This document shows positions 30,427-37,901 of a stretch of 64,000 nt of DNA, piece after piece. Location of the stretch: assembly GCF_014692675.1 (NCBI RefSeq), contig NZ_JABFCZ010000015.1, positions 87,979 through 151,978 on the forward strand, in the 5' to 3' direction. Source of the stretch: Roseibium aggregatum (GTDB lineage: Bacteria > Pseudomonadota > Alphaproteobacteria > Rhizobiales > Stappiaceae). Numbering within the stretch: position 1 is the first letter of the stretch; every line of letters starts with the position of its first letter. The translations under genes and the position numbers were made by a program. The notes under the pieces were generated by a model. That model searched no databases. It had not been told where the DNA came from and saw nothing but the letters and a program-made list of their open reading frames with translations.

Positions 30427-31056
30427 TTATATGGCTTCCTGGATTCGATAAACGCACCGGCGTCCGCCGGACAAAAGATGCTCCGCACGGGTCAGTGTCA
30501 CATCCGGACCCAGAAGCTCCTGGAAGAGCGACATTTCGGACTGGCAGAACCCCTGGCAGGCGGTGGCCGCCGCACAGATGGAACAGTGGCTCTCGATCAG
30601 GAGATATCCGCCCTCGTCCTCCTGTTCGACGCTCGCCATGTAACCTTCGCGGCTGCGGAGTTCGGCAAGGATCTCCAGCCGTTCGCCGAGGCTGGCGGCC
30701 GGCTCCAGTTCCTTCGAATAGGTCTTGCGGGCCGTCTCCTGGCGGTGGGCGATCAGCCTGTCGATCCCCTCCTGGCCGTAAAGCTCCTTCATGCCCGACA
30801 GGAGCCCCATGACCAGTCCCGAATGGTTGTCGGGAAACCGTCCGTGACCTTTCGGAGACAGCGACCAGACCCGTTTCGGCCTGCCGACGCTGCCCTTCCG
30901 GTCCTCGAATTCGACAAGCTCCTCCGCCAGCAGCCCGTCCAGATGCTGACGAATGGCAACAGGCGTCACGTCGAGGCGGCTCGACAGGTCGCCGGCGGTC
31001 TGCGGACCGGACGATTTCAAGGCATTCAGAAGACGGGTTCTGGTACGATCGGACAT
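30427..31056 (-). CDS. Cys-rich winged-helix regulator (COG2345/SufR-like)
   Basis: A 209-residue regulator. Residues 5-65 form a winged helix (TAGDLSSRLDVTPVAIRQHL, GSVGRPKRVW) of the DeoR/ArsR type in COG2345. The C-terminal half carries a Cys cluster: C158, C161, C167, C171 and C201, with H157 beside the first. That pattern resembles SufR-like iron-sulfur or zinc regulators, so a metal cluster sensing iron, redox or oxygen is plausible. It heads a two-gene operon with a LysR regulator. Exact metal and target are not decided by the sequence. No strong ribosome site is seen before the ATG. Confidence 0.82.
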   Translation of the reverse strand: MSDRTRTRLLNALKSSGPQTAGDLSSRLDVTPVAIRQHLDGLLAEELVEFEDRKGSVGRPKRVWSLSPKGHGRFPDNHSGLVMGLLSGMKELYGQEGIDRLIAHRQETARKTYSKELEPAASLGERLEILAELRSREGYMASVEQEDEGGYLLIESHCSICAAATACQGFCQSEMSLFQELLGPDVTLTRAEHLLSGGRRCVYRIQEAI

Positions 31057-31147
31057 GACATGTTTGTAGCACGGCCCATCGATTATAAGAAGATTTTGCT
31101 TTTCAAATGCAGGGGCCGGTTTTCGGTCTCGAAAAACGGGACACGAA

Positions 31148-31474
31148 ATGACCGGCGGAACGAAACGTCAGAAGGAAATGCGCAAGGCGCTCAGGGCGTT
31201 GCTGCCCCGGGTGCCGATGGCGGATGCGGAGGCGATCTTCGGCCTTGCCCTTGCCGGCCATCTGCGCCACCTGCCGCCGTCGATCGCGCTGTGGCAGGCG
31301 GTCTCCAGCCATATCCGCCATACGTTCACCGGCTACGACGCGCTGCTGGAGGAAGGCTACGACCGGGACGCGACCCGGTTCTTCGTCATCGACGACATGA
31401 ACCAGGTGCTGGAAGACTGGGGCTCGGCCCGGCGGATCACCGCTGAAGAGGACGGGCAGGACCCGCCGGGCTGA
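31148..31474 (+). CDS. DUF2293 domain-containing protein
   Basis: A 108-residue, basic, soluble protein of the DUF2293 family: KALRALLPRVPMADAEAIF, AVSSHIRHTFTGYDALLEEGY and the end block DDMNQVLEDWG are its usual signature. Function unknown. It lies in its own transcription unit and is followed immediately by two long palindromes at 31494-31595, which may serve as its transcription end. Confidence 0.85.
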   Translation: MTGGTKRQKEMRKALRALLPRVPMADAEAIFGLALAGHLRHLPPSIALWQAVSSHIRHTFTGYDALLEEGYDRDATRFFVIDDMNQVLEDWGSARRITAEEDGQDPPG

Positions 31475-31493
31475 GCTAGCCTGCCGCTTGCTA

Positions 31494-31540
31494 GATCAAC
31501 GGATGCCCAATCGGAATCGATTGGGCATCCAAAGTTGATC
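31494..31540. repeat. Long palindrome 1 (REP-like)
   Basis: Outer arms GATCAAC (31494-31500) and GTTGATC (31534-31540); inner arms GGATGCCCAATCG (31501-31513) and CGATTGGGCATCC (31518-31530) around loop GAAT. A 20-bp stem with a 3-base bulge (AAA). It sits 20 bases past the DUF2293 stop and 13 bases before palindrome 2. Confidence 0.85.
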
Positions 31541-31553
31541 GCTTTTAAAGTGT

Positions 31554-31595
31554 TAAAGCATCTTGGCTGCGTTCGATTGAACGCAGGATGCTTTA
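31554..31595. repeat. Long palindrome 2 (rhizobial-type REP)
   Basis: TAAAGCATC (31554-31562), bulge TTGG, CTGCGTTC (31567-31574), loop GATT, GAACGCAG (31579-31586), GATGCTTTA (31587-31595). A 17-bp stem with one bulge. The GTTAAAGCATC...CTGCGTTC...GAACGCAG...GATGCTTTA format is like intergenic palindromes widespread in Hyphomicrobiales genomes. Its right edge contains the stop codon (31593-31595) of the next gene. Confidence 0.8.
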
Positions 31596-31835
31596 GCGGC
31601 AGGTTTCCAGGATCCAGAGGAAGGCGAGCGGCACCATGGTCAGGGCCGGAACGATGATGGCCGGATAGCCGATGAAATAGATCGCCAGCATCCAGGTCAG
31701 GAACAGGTTGCCTGCGAACCAGTACTTGGCGTCTTCCGCGCCATACATGGCATCGCGCAAAAACAGGTTGAAGATCGGCACCAGCAGCAGAAGACGAAGA
31801 ACAAACGCAGGCTTTTCGGCCGTTTGAGACGACAT
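31593..31835 (-). CDS. Small two-helix membrane protein of unknown function
   Basis: An 80-residue protein with two or three hydrophobic segments (FVLRLLLLVPIFNLFL and WMLAIYFIGYPAIIVPAL and VPLAFLWILE), predicted to sit in the inner membrane. ATG at 31835 is chosen because GGAGTTGCTC precedes it. The Arg/Asp at RDAMYG between helices are the only charged residues mid-protein. Not recognised. Its stop TAA is formed by the palindromic repeat at 31554-31595. Confidence 0.65.
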   Translation of the reverse strand: MSSQTAEKPAFVLRLLLLVPIFNLFLRDAMYGAEDAKYWFAGNLFLTWMLAIYFIGYPAIIVPALTMVPLAFLWILETCR

Positions 31836-32022
31836 GAGCAACTCCGGTCGCGTGTGGGAGAAAGCACCGGCGGGAGGGCCGGCGTCCGTGTTACGGATAA
31901 GGGGTTCTCCCTACCTGCTGAGGTCATGTCATTCACTGCGGCACATGGACCGCGCACTGCGGCAGATGGCCTCGGTCACCCGTTCCACGCTTGCAATATC
32001 TGCCATTTCCAATCGGAAGAGA

Positions 32023-32640
32023 TCAGGCCGGGTCGTAGATCCATTGTTCGGGAATATGCGCAGTCACCGCTTCCCCGGCCCTGACCGCTCCGGGCTTTTC
32101 GACAAAGCCTACCAGGCCGCGCAGGCGGCGGGCCTTTTGCGCGAACAGCAGATCCAGCCCGTCCCGGCCGGGCACGTTTTCCGCAATCGCCTTGCCCGCC
32201 ACCCGGCACGGCGCATTGTCGCCGTCGATCCGGATCACCGCACCGCCCTCGAAGGCAAGCCGCGTGCGCGGCGGAATGAGCGACAGGCTGGGCAGGCCCT
32301 CGATAACGATATTGGCGCCGATCCATTCCGGCTTCAGCGCGTCGAGTTCCATCCGTTTCGCGATTTCGGCCAGCTCCTCCACCGAGAGAATGGAAATCTG
32401 CCGTTCGTTGACCATCTCCGTGCCGCGCGGATACCAGGGTTCCCGGCCGCCGGACAGGCGGGTGAAGCCGCCGTGGCGGTCGCCGGGAATTCCCTCGAAG
32501 GTAAGTTGCAGTTCGCTGCAGGCGGCGGTCTGGAAAGCATCCTTTCCATCCGTTCGCAGGACATGCGTCACTGTTCCGGCGAGTTTGCGCGCCCGCGTCG
32601 GCGCAAAGGTTTCCAGCATGCCCGTTTCCGTTTCGCTCAA
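32023..32640 (-). CDS. MOSC-domain protein
   Basis: A 205-residue MOSC protein. MOSC domains bind sulfur or molybdenum cofactor parts, usually in molybdoenzyme sulfur transfer or amidoxime reduction. Evidence: GIPGDRHGGFTRLSGGREPW, ILSVEELAEI, GANIVIEGLPSL, VIRIDGDNAPCRVAGKAIA (the conserved Cys in NAPCRVAGK) and FAQKARRLRGLVGFVEKPG. It starts at a TTG (32640) preceded by GAGGGACC; an ATG at 32622 (METFAPT) is the alternative. Downstream of the PNPOx-like gene, same strand, 120 bases apart. Confidence 0.88.
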   Translation of the reverse strand: MSETETGMLETFAPTRARKLAGTVTHVLRTDGKDAFQTAACSELQLTFEGIPGDRHGGFTRLSGGREPWYPRGTEMVNERQISILSVEELAEIAKRMELDALKPEWIGANIVIEGLPSLSLIPPRTRLAFEGGAVIRIDGDNAPCRVAGKAIAENVPGRDGLDLLFAQKARRLRGLVGFVEKPGAVRAGEAVTAHIPEQWIYDPA

Positions 32641-32760
32641 GGTCCCTCACCCTTCCCGTTTGTCCCGTCATAGCGCGTCGGGCGACCAGCCTCCAATGAA
32701 ACATGTTGATCCGCTCATCGCTCCGGAAAATGGGTTTGACGGAAGAACGATCCGGTTTGC

Positions 32761-33318
32761 TCACGCCTCCTCGAACATGCCGGTCGGAAAGCCGTCGATG
32801 CTGACCTGGTTCTTCTCGCGCTGATAGGCCTCCATCTCCTCCGGCGTCTTGGCCGCGGCCCAGTTGTCGAGCGACGGGCGCTCGCCCTGATAATCATAAA
32901 GCGGCACGCCGTAGCCGCAGGAGGTCTGCACCAGGTCGAAATCCAGCCGGACGATCTGGCGCGCGCCCAGCGGTTCCTCGCCGGAGAAGACACTTTCCAA
33001 AAGCTCCGCGTAAGCGGCCGTGCCGTGACGCAGGATCTGACCCTTGCCGTAAAGCCGCATGATCTGCGGCGGACCGTCGACGGCGCAGAACATGATCGTC
33101 ATCCGGTTGATCTGCCGCAGGTGAGCTGCCGTCTCGTTGCCGCTGCCGGTCCGGTCGAGATAGGCGACCGTGTTCGGCGACAACACTTTCAGCGCCGTCG
33201 TCGGCCGCGGCGACACGTTCACCCGGCCCGTGGGGGCCGCGGTCGCGGTGAAGAAGATATGCTGGCGCTCGATGAAGGCGCGGTGCTGATCGCTGAGTTC
33301 GGCAAACTGCTTGGCCAT
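32761..33318 (-). CDS. Pyridoxamine 5'-phosphate oxidase-like flavin protein
   Basis: A 185-residue split-barrel FMN protein of the PNPOx-like superfamily: FFTATAAPTGRVNVSPRP, VAYLDRTGSGNETAAHL, RMTIMFCAVDGPPQIMRLYG are the recognisable blocks. Such stand-alone members are usually of unknown reaction and are not true PdxH. GGGAGATGCCAA precedes the ATG. It is the upstream member of a pair with the MOSC gene (same strand). Confidence 0.85.
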   Translation of the reverse strand: MAKQFAELSDQHRAFIERQHIFFTATAAPTGRVNVSPRPTTALKVLSPNTVAYLDRTGSGNETAAHLRQINRMTIMFCAVDGPPQIMRLYGKGQILRHGTAAYAELLESVFSGEEPLGARQIVRLDFDLVQTSCGYGVPLYDYQGERPSLDNWAAAKTPEEMEAYQREKNQVSIDGFPTGMFEEA

Positions 33319-33410
33319 TTGGCATCTCCCGGTTGGTCACCGCGAGAGTGCCGCCGGGAAACCGGCCCGGCAAGGCCGGATTTCCGCATAATCGGGTAAT
33401 TCCGGTATAG

Positions 33411-33443
33411 CAAACAAAAACGGCGGGCCTTTCGACCCGCCGT
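33411..33443 (-). terminator. Intrinsic terminator after the PG-binding protein gene
   Basis: ACGGCGGG (33420-33427), loop CCTTTCGA, CCCGCCGT (33436-33443). On the minus strand the stem is followed by TTTTGTTTG and lies 33 bases beyond the stop at 33477. Confidence 0.85.
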
Positions 33444-33476
33444 CCTGAACCGACAGGGCATGCCCCCGGCCGCGTT

Positions 33477-34172
33477 TTATTGCGGCTGCTGGTAGAACTT
33501 CTGGCCGTTCACCTCGATGTACTGGCGGCCGTTTTCGTCAACCTGGATCTGCGGCTGGCCATTGGCGGCCGGAGCCGGGCTCTCCGACGGAACGGAGGGG
33601 TCGGCTGCGGCGGAGACCGGCCGGGCCGGTTCAGCCGGAAGCCCTTGCCCCGAGCCCGGCTGCGGCGGCGCAACGCCACCTGCCGGGACACCCGTGGCCG
33701 AAGCATCGGCAGGAACCTGGCCCGTTTGGGGCGGATCGCCGGCTGCCGGAGCGGCCGTTCCTTCCGAGGCGGCCTCCGGATAGGCGCGGCTGAACAGAAG
33801 CTGTGTCTGTTCCGGCGTCAGCTTGCCGTCCGGCACATCCGGAATGCTCCTCTGGAATTCCCGGATCGCCTGCCGTGTCCTGCGTCCCGGCGCACCATCC
33901 ACCGGGCCGGCGTCATAGCCGAGCGTGTTCAGGGCATCCTGAATGTCCATCCAGTATGCGCGTTCCTCTGCGGACCTGCCGGGCGCCGGGGCGCGATAGG
34001 TATGATGCCTTCTCTTGGCCAGTTGATTGCCGACAATGGCGCCTGCTGCAAATCCGACGATTCCGCCCGCAATGACCCCGCCTGCATTTCCTGCCCTAAC
34101 GGGCGTCGCAGTCAGGGCAAAGGAAGACAGGGCCACCCCGAGCGCGGTGACGATACTGATTGCCTTGATCAT
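33477..34172 (-). CDS. Secreted peptidoglycan-binding-domain protein
   Basis: A 231-residue exported protein. Signal peptide KAISIVTALGVALSSFALTA; a glycine-rich membrane-associating segment (GGVIAGGIVGFAAGAIVGNQLA); a peptidoglycan-binding domain of PG_binding_1 type (LNTLGYDAGPVDGAPGRRTR, then QAIREFQRS); a Pro/Ala-rich linker; and a final segment with QIQVDENGRQYIEVNGQKFY. GGAAGGTAACCGGA precedes ATG at 34172. No catalytic domain, so a cell-wall adaptor or anchored protein. Ends before its own terminator at 33411. Confidence 0.8.
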   Translation of the reverse strand: MIKAISIVTALGVALSSFALTATPVRAGNAGGVIAGGIVGFAAGAIVGNQLAKRRHHTYRAPAPGRSAEERAYWMDIQDALNTLGYDAGPVDGAPGRRTRQAIREFQRSIPDVPDGKLTPEQTQLLFSRAYPEAASEGTAAPAAGDPPQTGQVPADASATGVPAGGVAPPQPGSGQGLPAEPARPVSAAADPSVPSESPAPAANGQPQIQVDENGRQYIEVNGQKFYQQPQ

Positions 34173-34296
34173 TCCGGTTACCTTCCTTCCCTTTGGATCT
34201 GCCCTACGACACGCGTTGCAGTCGAGAGTAACGTGCAGGCCGTCAAATTGCCACGAGCCTGCAGGTTGCACCCGATCAAGTTTTCACCGGATCGCG

Positions 34297-34330
34297 ACAA
34301 AAAAACGGCGAGCCTTCCGGCCCGCCGTTT
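34297..34330 (-). terminator. Intrinsic terminator of ettA
   Basis: AAACGGCG (34303-34310) and CGCCGTTT (34323-34330), with the intervening bases also pairing in part. On the minus strand the stem is followed by TTTTTTTGTCG, 27 bases past the ettA stop. Together with the 33411 hairpin it brackets the secreted-protein gene. Confidence 0.8.
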
Positions 34331-34356
34331 TAGCTGTTCATATTCCGCTTCGACGA

Positions 34357-36006
34357 TCAGCGCGTCAGCGGCTTGTACTTGATCCGGCGCGGGTCGGCGG
34401 CGTGTGCACCGAGGCGGCGGACCTTGTCCTTTTCGTAGTCCTCGAAGTTGCCCTCGAACCATTCCACGTGGCTGTCGCCTTCGAAGGCGAGCATGTGGGT
34501 GGCCAGACGGTCGAGGAACATACGGTCGTGGCTGATGACCACGGCGCAGCCGGCGTAGTTTTCCAGCGCGTCTTCAAGCGCTGCCAGGGTTTCGGTATCC
34601 AGATCGTTGGTCGGCTCATCGAGCAGGAGCACGTTGGCGCCCTGCTTCAGCACCTTCGCCAGGTGTACCCGGTTGCGCTGACCGCCGGACAGATCGCCCA
34701 CCTTCGCCTGCTGGGCCGGGCCCTTGAAGTTGAAGGACGAGCAGTAGGCGCGGGAGTTGATTTCCTTGTCGTCGAGGTAGATCACCTCGGCGCCGTCGGA
34801 GATTTCCTCCCACACGGTCTTGTTCGGATCGAGCTTGTCGCGCGACTGGTCCACATAGCCCAGATGCACGCTGTCGCCGACGATGATCTCGCCGCTATCC
34901 GGCTTTTCCTGGCCGGTGAGCATCTTGAACAGGGTCGACTTGCCCGCGCCGTTCGGGCCGATCACGCCGACGATGCCGCCGCGCGGCAGCTTGAAGGAGA
35001 GATCGTCGATCAGGAGGCGGTCCTCGAAGCCCTTGGAGACGTTCTTGACCTCGATGACGTTGGCGCCGAGACGCTCGCCCACCGGGATCATAATCTGCTC
35101 GATGGTCGGCAGACGCTCTTCCTGGGCGGCCAAGAGGTCTTCATAGGCCCGGATACGCGCCTTGGACTTGGTCTGGCGGCCCTTCGGCGACATGCCCATC
35201 CACTCGCGCTCGCGCTCGATCGCCCGGTTGCGGGCCATGTCCTCGCGGCCCTCCTGGATCATGCGCTTGGTCTTCTTTTCCAGATAGACCGAGTAGTTGC
35301 CCTCGTAAGGGATGCCGCGGCCGCGGTCGAGTTCGAGAATCCAGCCGGTGACGTTGTCGAGGAAGTAGCGGTCGTGGGTGATGATCAGGACGGAGCCCTT
35401 GAACTCGCGCAGGTGCCGCTCCAGCCAGTGAACGGTTTCCGCGTCCAGGTGGTTGGTCGGTTCGTCGAGCAGCAAGAGGTCCGGCTCCGACAGGAGCAGC
35501 TGGCACAGCGCCACGCGGCGGCGCTCCCCGCCGGACAGGTTGGTCACTTCGGCGTCTTCCGGCGGGCAGCGCAGGGCTTCCATCGCCATGTCGACCTTGC
35601 TTTCCAGGTTCCACAGGTCTTCCGCGTCGATGATGTCCTGCAGCTTGGCGCCTTCCTCGGCCGTTTCGTCCGAGTAGTTCATCATCAGTTCGTTGTAGCG
35701 GTCGACGATCGCCTGCTTGTGGGCCACGCCTTCCATGACGTTTTCGCGGACGGTCTTGTCCGGATCGAGCTGCGGCTCCTGCGGCAGATAGCCGACACGT
35801 GCGCCCTCGGCGGCCCAGGCCTCGCCGGTGTACTCCTTGTCGAGCCCGGCCATGATTTTCAGAAGCGTCGACTTACCGGCCCCGTTCGGACCCAGGATGC
35901 CGATCTTGGCGTCCGGGTAGAACGAGAGGTTGATGTTGTCGAGGACTTTCTTGTTGTTATAGGCCTTGGAGAGGCCATGCATGTGATAGATGAACTGGCG
36001 CGCCAT
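34357..36006 (-). CDS. ettA: Energy-dependent translational throttle protein (ABC-F)
   Basis: A 549-residue soluble ABC-F ATPase that binds the ribosome E site and gates the first elongation cycle according to the ATP/ADP ratio. Two ATPase domains each have Walker A (GPNGAGKST), signature (LSGGERRRV and LSGGQRNRV) and Walker B (LLLLDEPTNHLD, LLLDEPTNDLD). The inter-domain linker with basic helices (MGMSPKGRQTKSKARI) is the P-site tRNA interaction motif. ATG at 36006 follows GGAG at 6 bases. Length is that of EttA. Stands alone with a terminator. Confidence 0.96.
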   Translation of the reverse strand: MARQFIYHMHGLSKAYNNKKVLDNINLSFYPDAKIGILGPNGAGKSTLLKIMAGLDKEYTGEAWAAEGARVGYLPQEPQLDPDKTVRENVMEGVAHKQAIVDRYNELMMNYSDETAEEGAKLQDIIDAEDLWNLESKVDMAMEALRCPPEDAEVTNLSGGERRRVALCQLLLSEPDLLLLDEPTNHLDAETVHWLERHLREFKGSVLIITHDRYFLDNVTGWILELDRGRGIPYEGNYSVYLEKKTKRMIQEGREDMARNRAIEREREWMGMSPKGRQTKSKARIRAYEDLLAAQEERLPTIEQIMIPVGERLGANVIEVKNVSKGFEDRLLIDDLSFKLPRGGIVGVIGPNGAGKSTLFKMLTGQEKPDSGEIIVGDSVHLGYVDQSRDKLDPNKTVWEEISDGAEVIYLDDKEINSRAYCSSFNFKGPAQQAKVGDLSGGQRNRVHLAKVLKQGANVLLLDEPTNDLDTETLAALEDALENYAGCAVVISHDRMFLDRLATHMLAFEGDSHVEWFEGNFEDYEKDKVRRLGAHAADPRRIKYKPLTR

Positions 36007-36273
36007 GGGGCTCCGCATCTCCGCAGTTTGGAATTTTCGGGATTCTTCGCATGAAATCTGGGCGCCTTTTACGCGATCAGGCGAAAAGGGGCAATGGCCG
36101 AGGTCTCAAGTCAAATAACAAAGCTAGGGCTACGCTATATAGACAAAATAAGGCAAGGAATTAAAGAACCCACCAACCACGCAACGCATACTCTCTGTAA
36201 TTGCATATTGATTTAATGCGATCTAATATATAATATTTTTAAAGGGCATGTTATTCAAATGGCATGACGAGAC
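36007..36273. promoter_or_regulatory. AT-rich promoter region of the AT-rich island
   Basis: Composition shifts from GC-rich to AT-rich near 36100. Long AT blocks (TTGATTTAATGCGATCTAATATATAATATTTTTAA, read in parts at 36209-36243) provide good promoter-like DNA for the plus-strand secreted-protein gene at 36274. No palindrome or clear operator was found. Confidence 0.45.
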
Positions 36274-37014
36274 ATGAGAAAAATACACATATTCCTATCT
36301 TTATCTTTTTTTATCTTATCAACAAATCCATCGTTTTCATTTACAGAAGATGTGCGCAAGGCCGTTCATAAGATACTTAGTAATTATGGATATGTATTAA
36401 TAGAATTCTCTCCACATGGAAAAACAGCCGATATAACCCCTGGGTCATTTATCTATCGCCAGAACTATGACCCAACACAAAAGAATTTTTCGTCATCACA
36501 ATTTGGATCTTTATGCACACCCAAATATTCCACTTTCCGTATAAACGGAGCATTCCAATCAAAGTACATAAATCAAGGACTATTTCAGGAAGTTCCAACG
36601 CACTTCAAATACACAGGAAATAAACTAAAATATATACTACAGAGAGCCGGACTTTATTATTTATCACAAACCGCAATAACTATGGAAATAATCATAAACC
36701 CTCAAATAGCGTACTATCTAAAGCCGCAGGAATACATTGATATAACAAAAAAGCTAGGAAAAACTTGCTCAGACAACATATCAAATAATTCAAAAAACCA
36801 TAACGCGTTTCTCGTAAAGAGTAGTGTTTTATTTTCAATAGATTATGAATTCGAATTTGGGAGGAATACTAAGAGGAACACAAGAGTGAAAATTGATAGA
36901 GAGCTTAAAAATGTATTCAATATAACCGAAGTAGAAAATATTGGCAACTACGGCAAAAAAGCATCCGGAATTCCGAGAGTATATGGCGTCCTATTGGAAG
37001 AATTAGAAAATTAA
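36274..37014 (+). CDS. AT-rich secreted protein of unknown family
   Basis: A 246-residue protein with a Lys-initiated signal peptide (MRKIHIFLSLSFFILST), then a mature part rich in Asn, Lys, Ile and Tyr (for example KLKYILQRAGLYYLSQTAI and NISNNSKNHNAFLV) with two Cys (SLCTP and KTCSD). Its DNA is very AT-rich: bases 36601-36660 have 18 G or C of 60, unlike the 60-65% neighbours. No domain or family recognised. Its stop TAA (37012-37014) touches the stop of the minus-strand gene at 37015. Likely horizontally acquired; periplasmic or exported location is inferred from the signal only. Confidence 0.7.
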   Translation: MRKIHIFLSLSFFILSTNPSFSFTEDVRKAVHKILSNYGYVLIEFSPHGKTADITPGSFIYRQNYDPTQKNFSSSQFGSLCTPKYSTFRINGAFQSKYINQGLFQEVPTHFKYTGNKLKYILQRAGLYYLSQTAITMEIIINPQIAYYLKPQEYIDITKKLGKTCSDNISNNSKNHNAFLVKSSVLFSIDYEFEFGRNTKRNTRVKIDRELKNVFNITEVENIGNYGKKASGIPRVYGVLLEELEN

Positions 37015-37269
37015 TTATTTCATTTTCATGTAATCTTTTATTAAGCTTACAAATGTACCAAAATAGAAACCAACAATAATTCCTCCCCAATTTTGCAGAA
37101 CGTCAGGTATTATAACTTTTCCATTATCGTCGACTTGACCATCAAAAGTTAAATATAACACTCCCCATATAACACTTATTGCGATAAGGCCGCTGACGAT
37201 AAAGCCAGAATAAACAAGCCAAAATATAAGTTGATCTCTTTTCGATTCCACTTCAGAAACATCAGCCAT
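37015..37269 (-). CDS. Two-TM holin-like small membrane protein
   Basis: An 84-residue protein starting at ATG 37269, behind GGAGGGTCAA, with an acidic start (ADVSEVESKRDQ), a hydrophobic segment of about 28 residues (LIFWLVYSGFIVSGLIAISV and on), a short polar loop with DGQVDDNGKV and a second segment GGIIVGFYFGTFVSLI followed by basic DYMKMK. The GFYFG-then-basic end resembles phage holin-like families. It is as AT-rich as its neighbour; the two genes are convergent with no bases between stops. A membrane-permeabilising or immunity role is speculative. Confidence 0.6.
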   Translation of the reverse strand: MADVSEVESKRDQLIFWLVYSGFIVSGLIAISVIWGVLYLTFDGQVDDNGKVIIPDVLQNWGGIIVGFYFGTFVSLIKDYMKMK

Positions 37270-37901
37270 TTGACCCTCCATAAACTTTAAATATAAAACC
37301 AACATTCTGACAACTTTATGAGGAAATTCAGTATTGTCAAACTAATTAAAATAGACAGCAACGAAACCATATTAGGCTGCGGGATCTTGACGACTCGACA
37401 ATTTCCCGGCTTATACCCCTCTATTACATCCACAGTTTGAAATTCATTCACTCAATCAGTGGCTCGTTCCTAACTTAAAAAAGTGGCTATCCCACCCCTG
37501 TCCCAATCCTCCGTCATGCCATGGCTCGACCATGGCATCCATGCCGTGACATCTCTCCATGGAACGGCTTTGCCCTGAGGCAACAAAACGGCATGGATGC
37601 CCGGATCAAGTCCACTGCTGTCCGGGCATGACGATGGAGAGCGGGACGAACCTACACTTTAAGCACACAGGATCAATTACATGCGATCCCGGTCTCGCCG
37701 GCTCGCGCCTGTTGGGACGGCACCCGGCGCGGTGAGCATCGCCTTACTTGCCCTCACCCAATGAGAGCAAACATACGCAATACACCTTATTCGAACAAAC
37801 TTTAAACTGAGGCAATTAAGTTACAGCCAGACGCAAGCTCACATATTATACTTTTCTCTACGTCAACCAGACTCAGTCACGCGTAATTTGCGGAGGTCGA
37901 T
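37270..37901. other. 632-base gene-free interval with palindromic repeat
   Basis: Holds the AT-rich flank of the island to about 37480, then a nested palindromic repeat (37513-37632), then GC-rich DNA to 37780 and AT-rich promoter DNA of the porin gene. No protein frame with a ribosome site was seen. The sharp composition step near 37500 suggests one edge of the inserted segment. Confidence 0.55.
37513..37632. repeat. Nested palindromic intergenic repeat (alphaproteobacterial type)
   Basis: Outer arms GTCATGCC (37513-37520) and GGCATGAC (37625-37632); inner arms GCATCCATGCCGT (37535-37547) and ACGGCATGGATGC (37588-37600); each half also has its own hairpin (GCCATGG/CCATGGC at 37518-37536; GCCCGGA/TCCGGGC at 37599-37627). 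This layout is that of the GTCATGCC...GGCATCCATGCCGT repeats scattered in many Hyphomicrobiales genomes. The left hairpin is diverged from the right. Confidence 0.8.

Noticed and set aside
30302..31072. Second minus-strand frame over the Cys-rich regulator
   Set aside because: Out of frame with the regulator whose winged helix and Cys cluster are clear.
31834..32673. Plus-strand frame opposite the MOSC gene
   Set aside because: Antisense to the MOSC gene, whose protein motifs are convincing.
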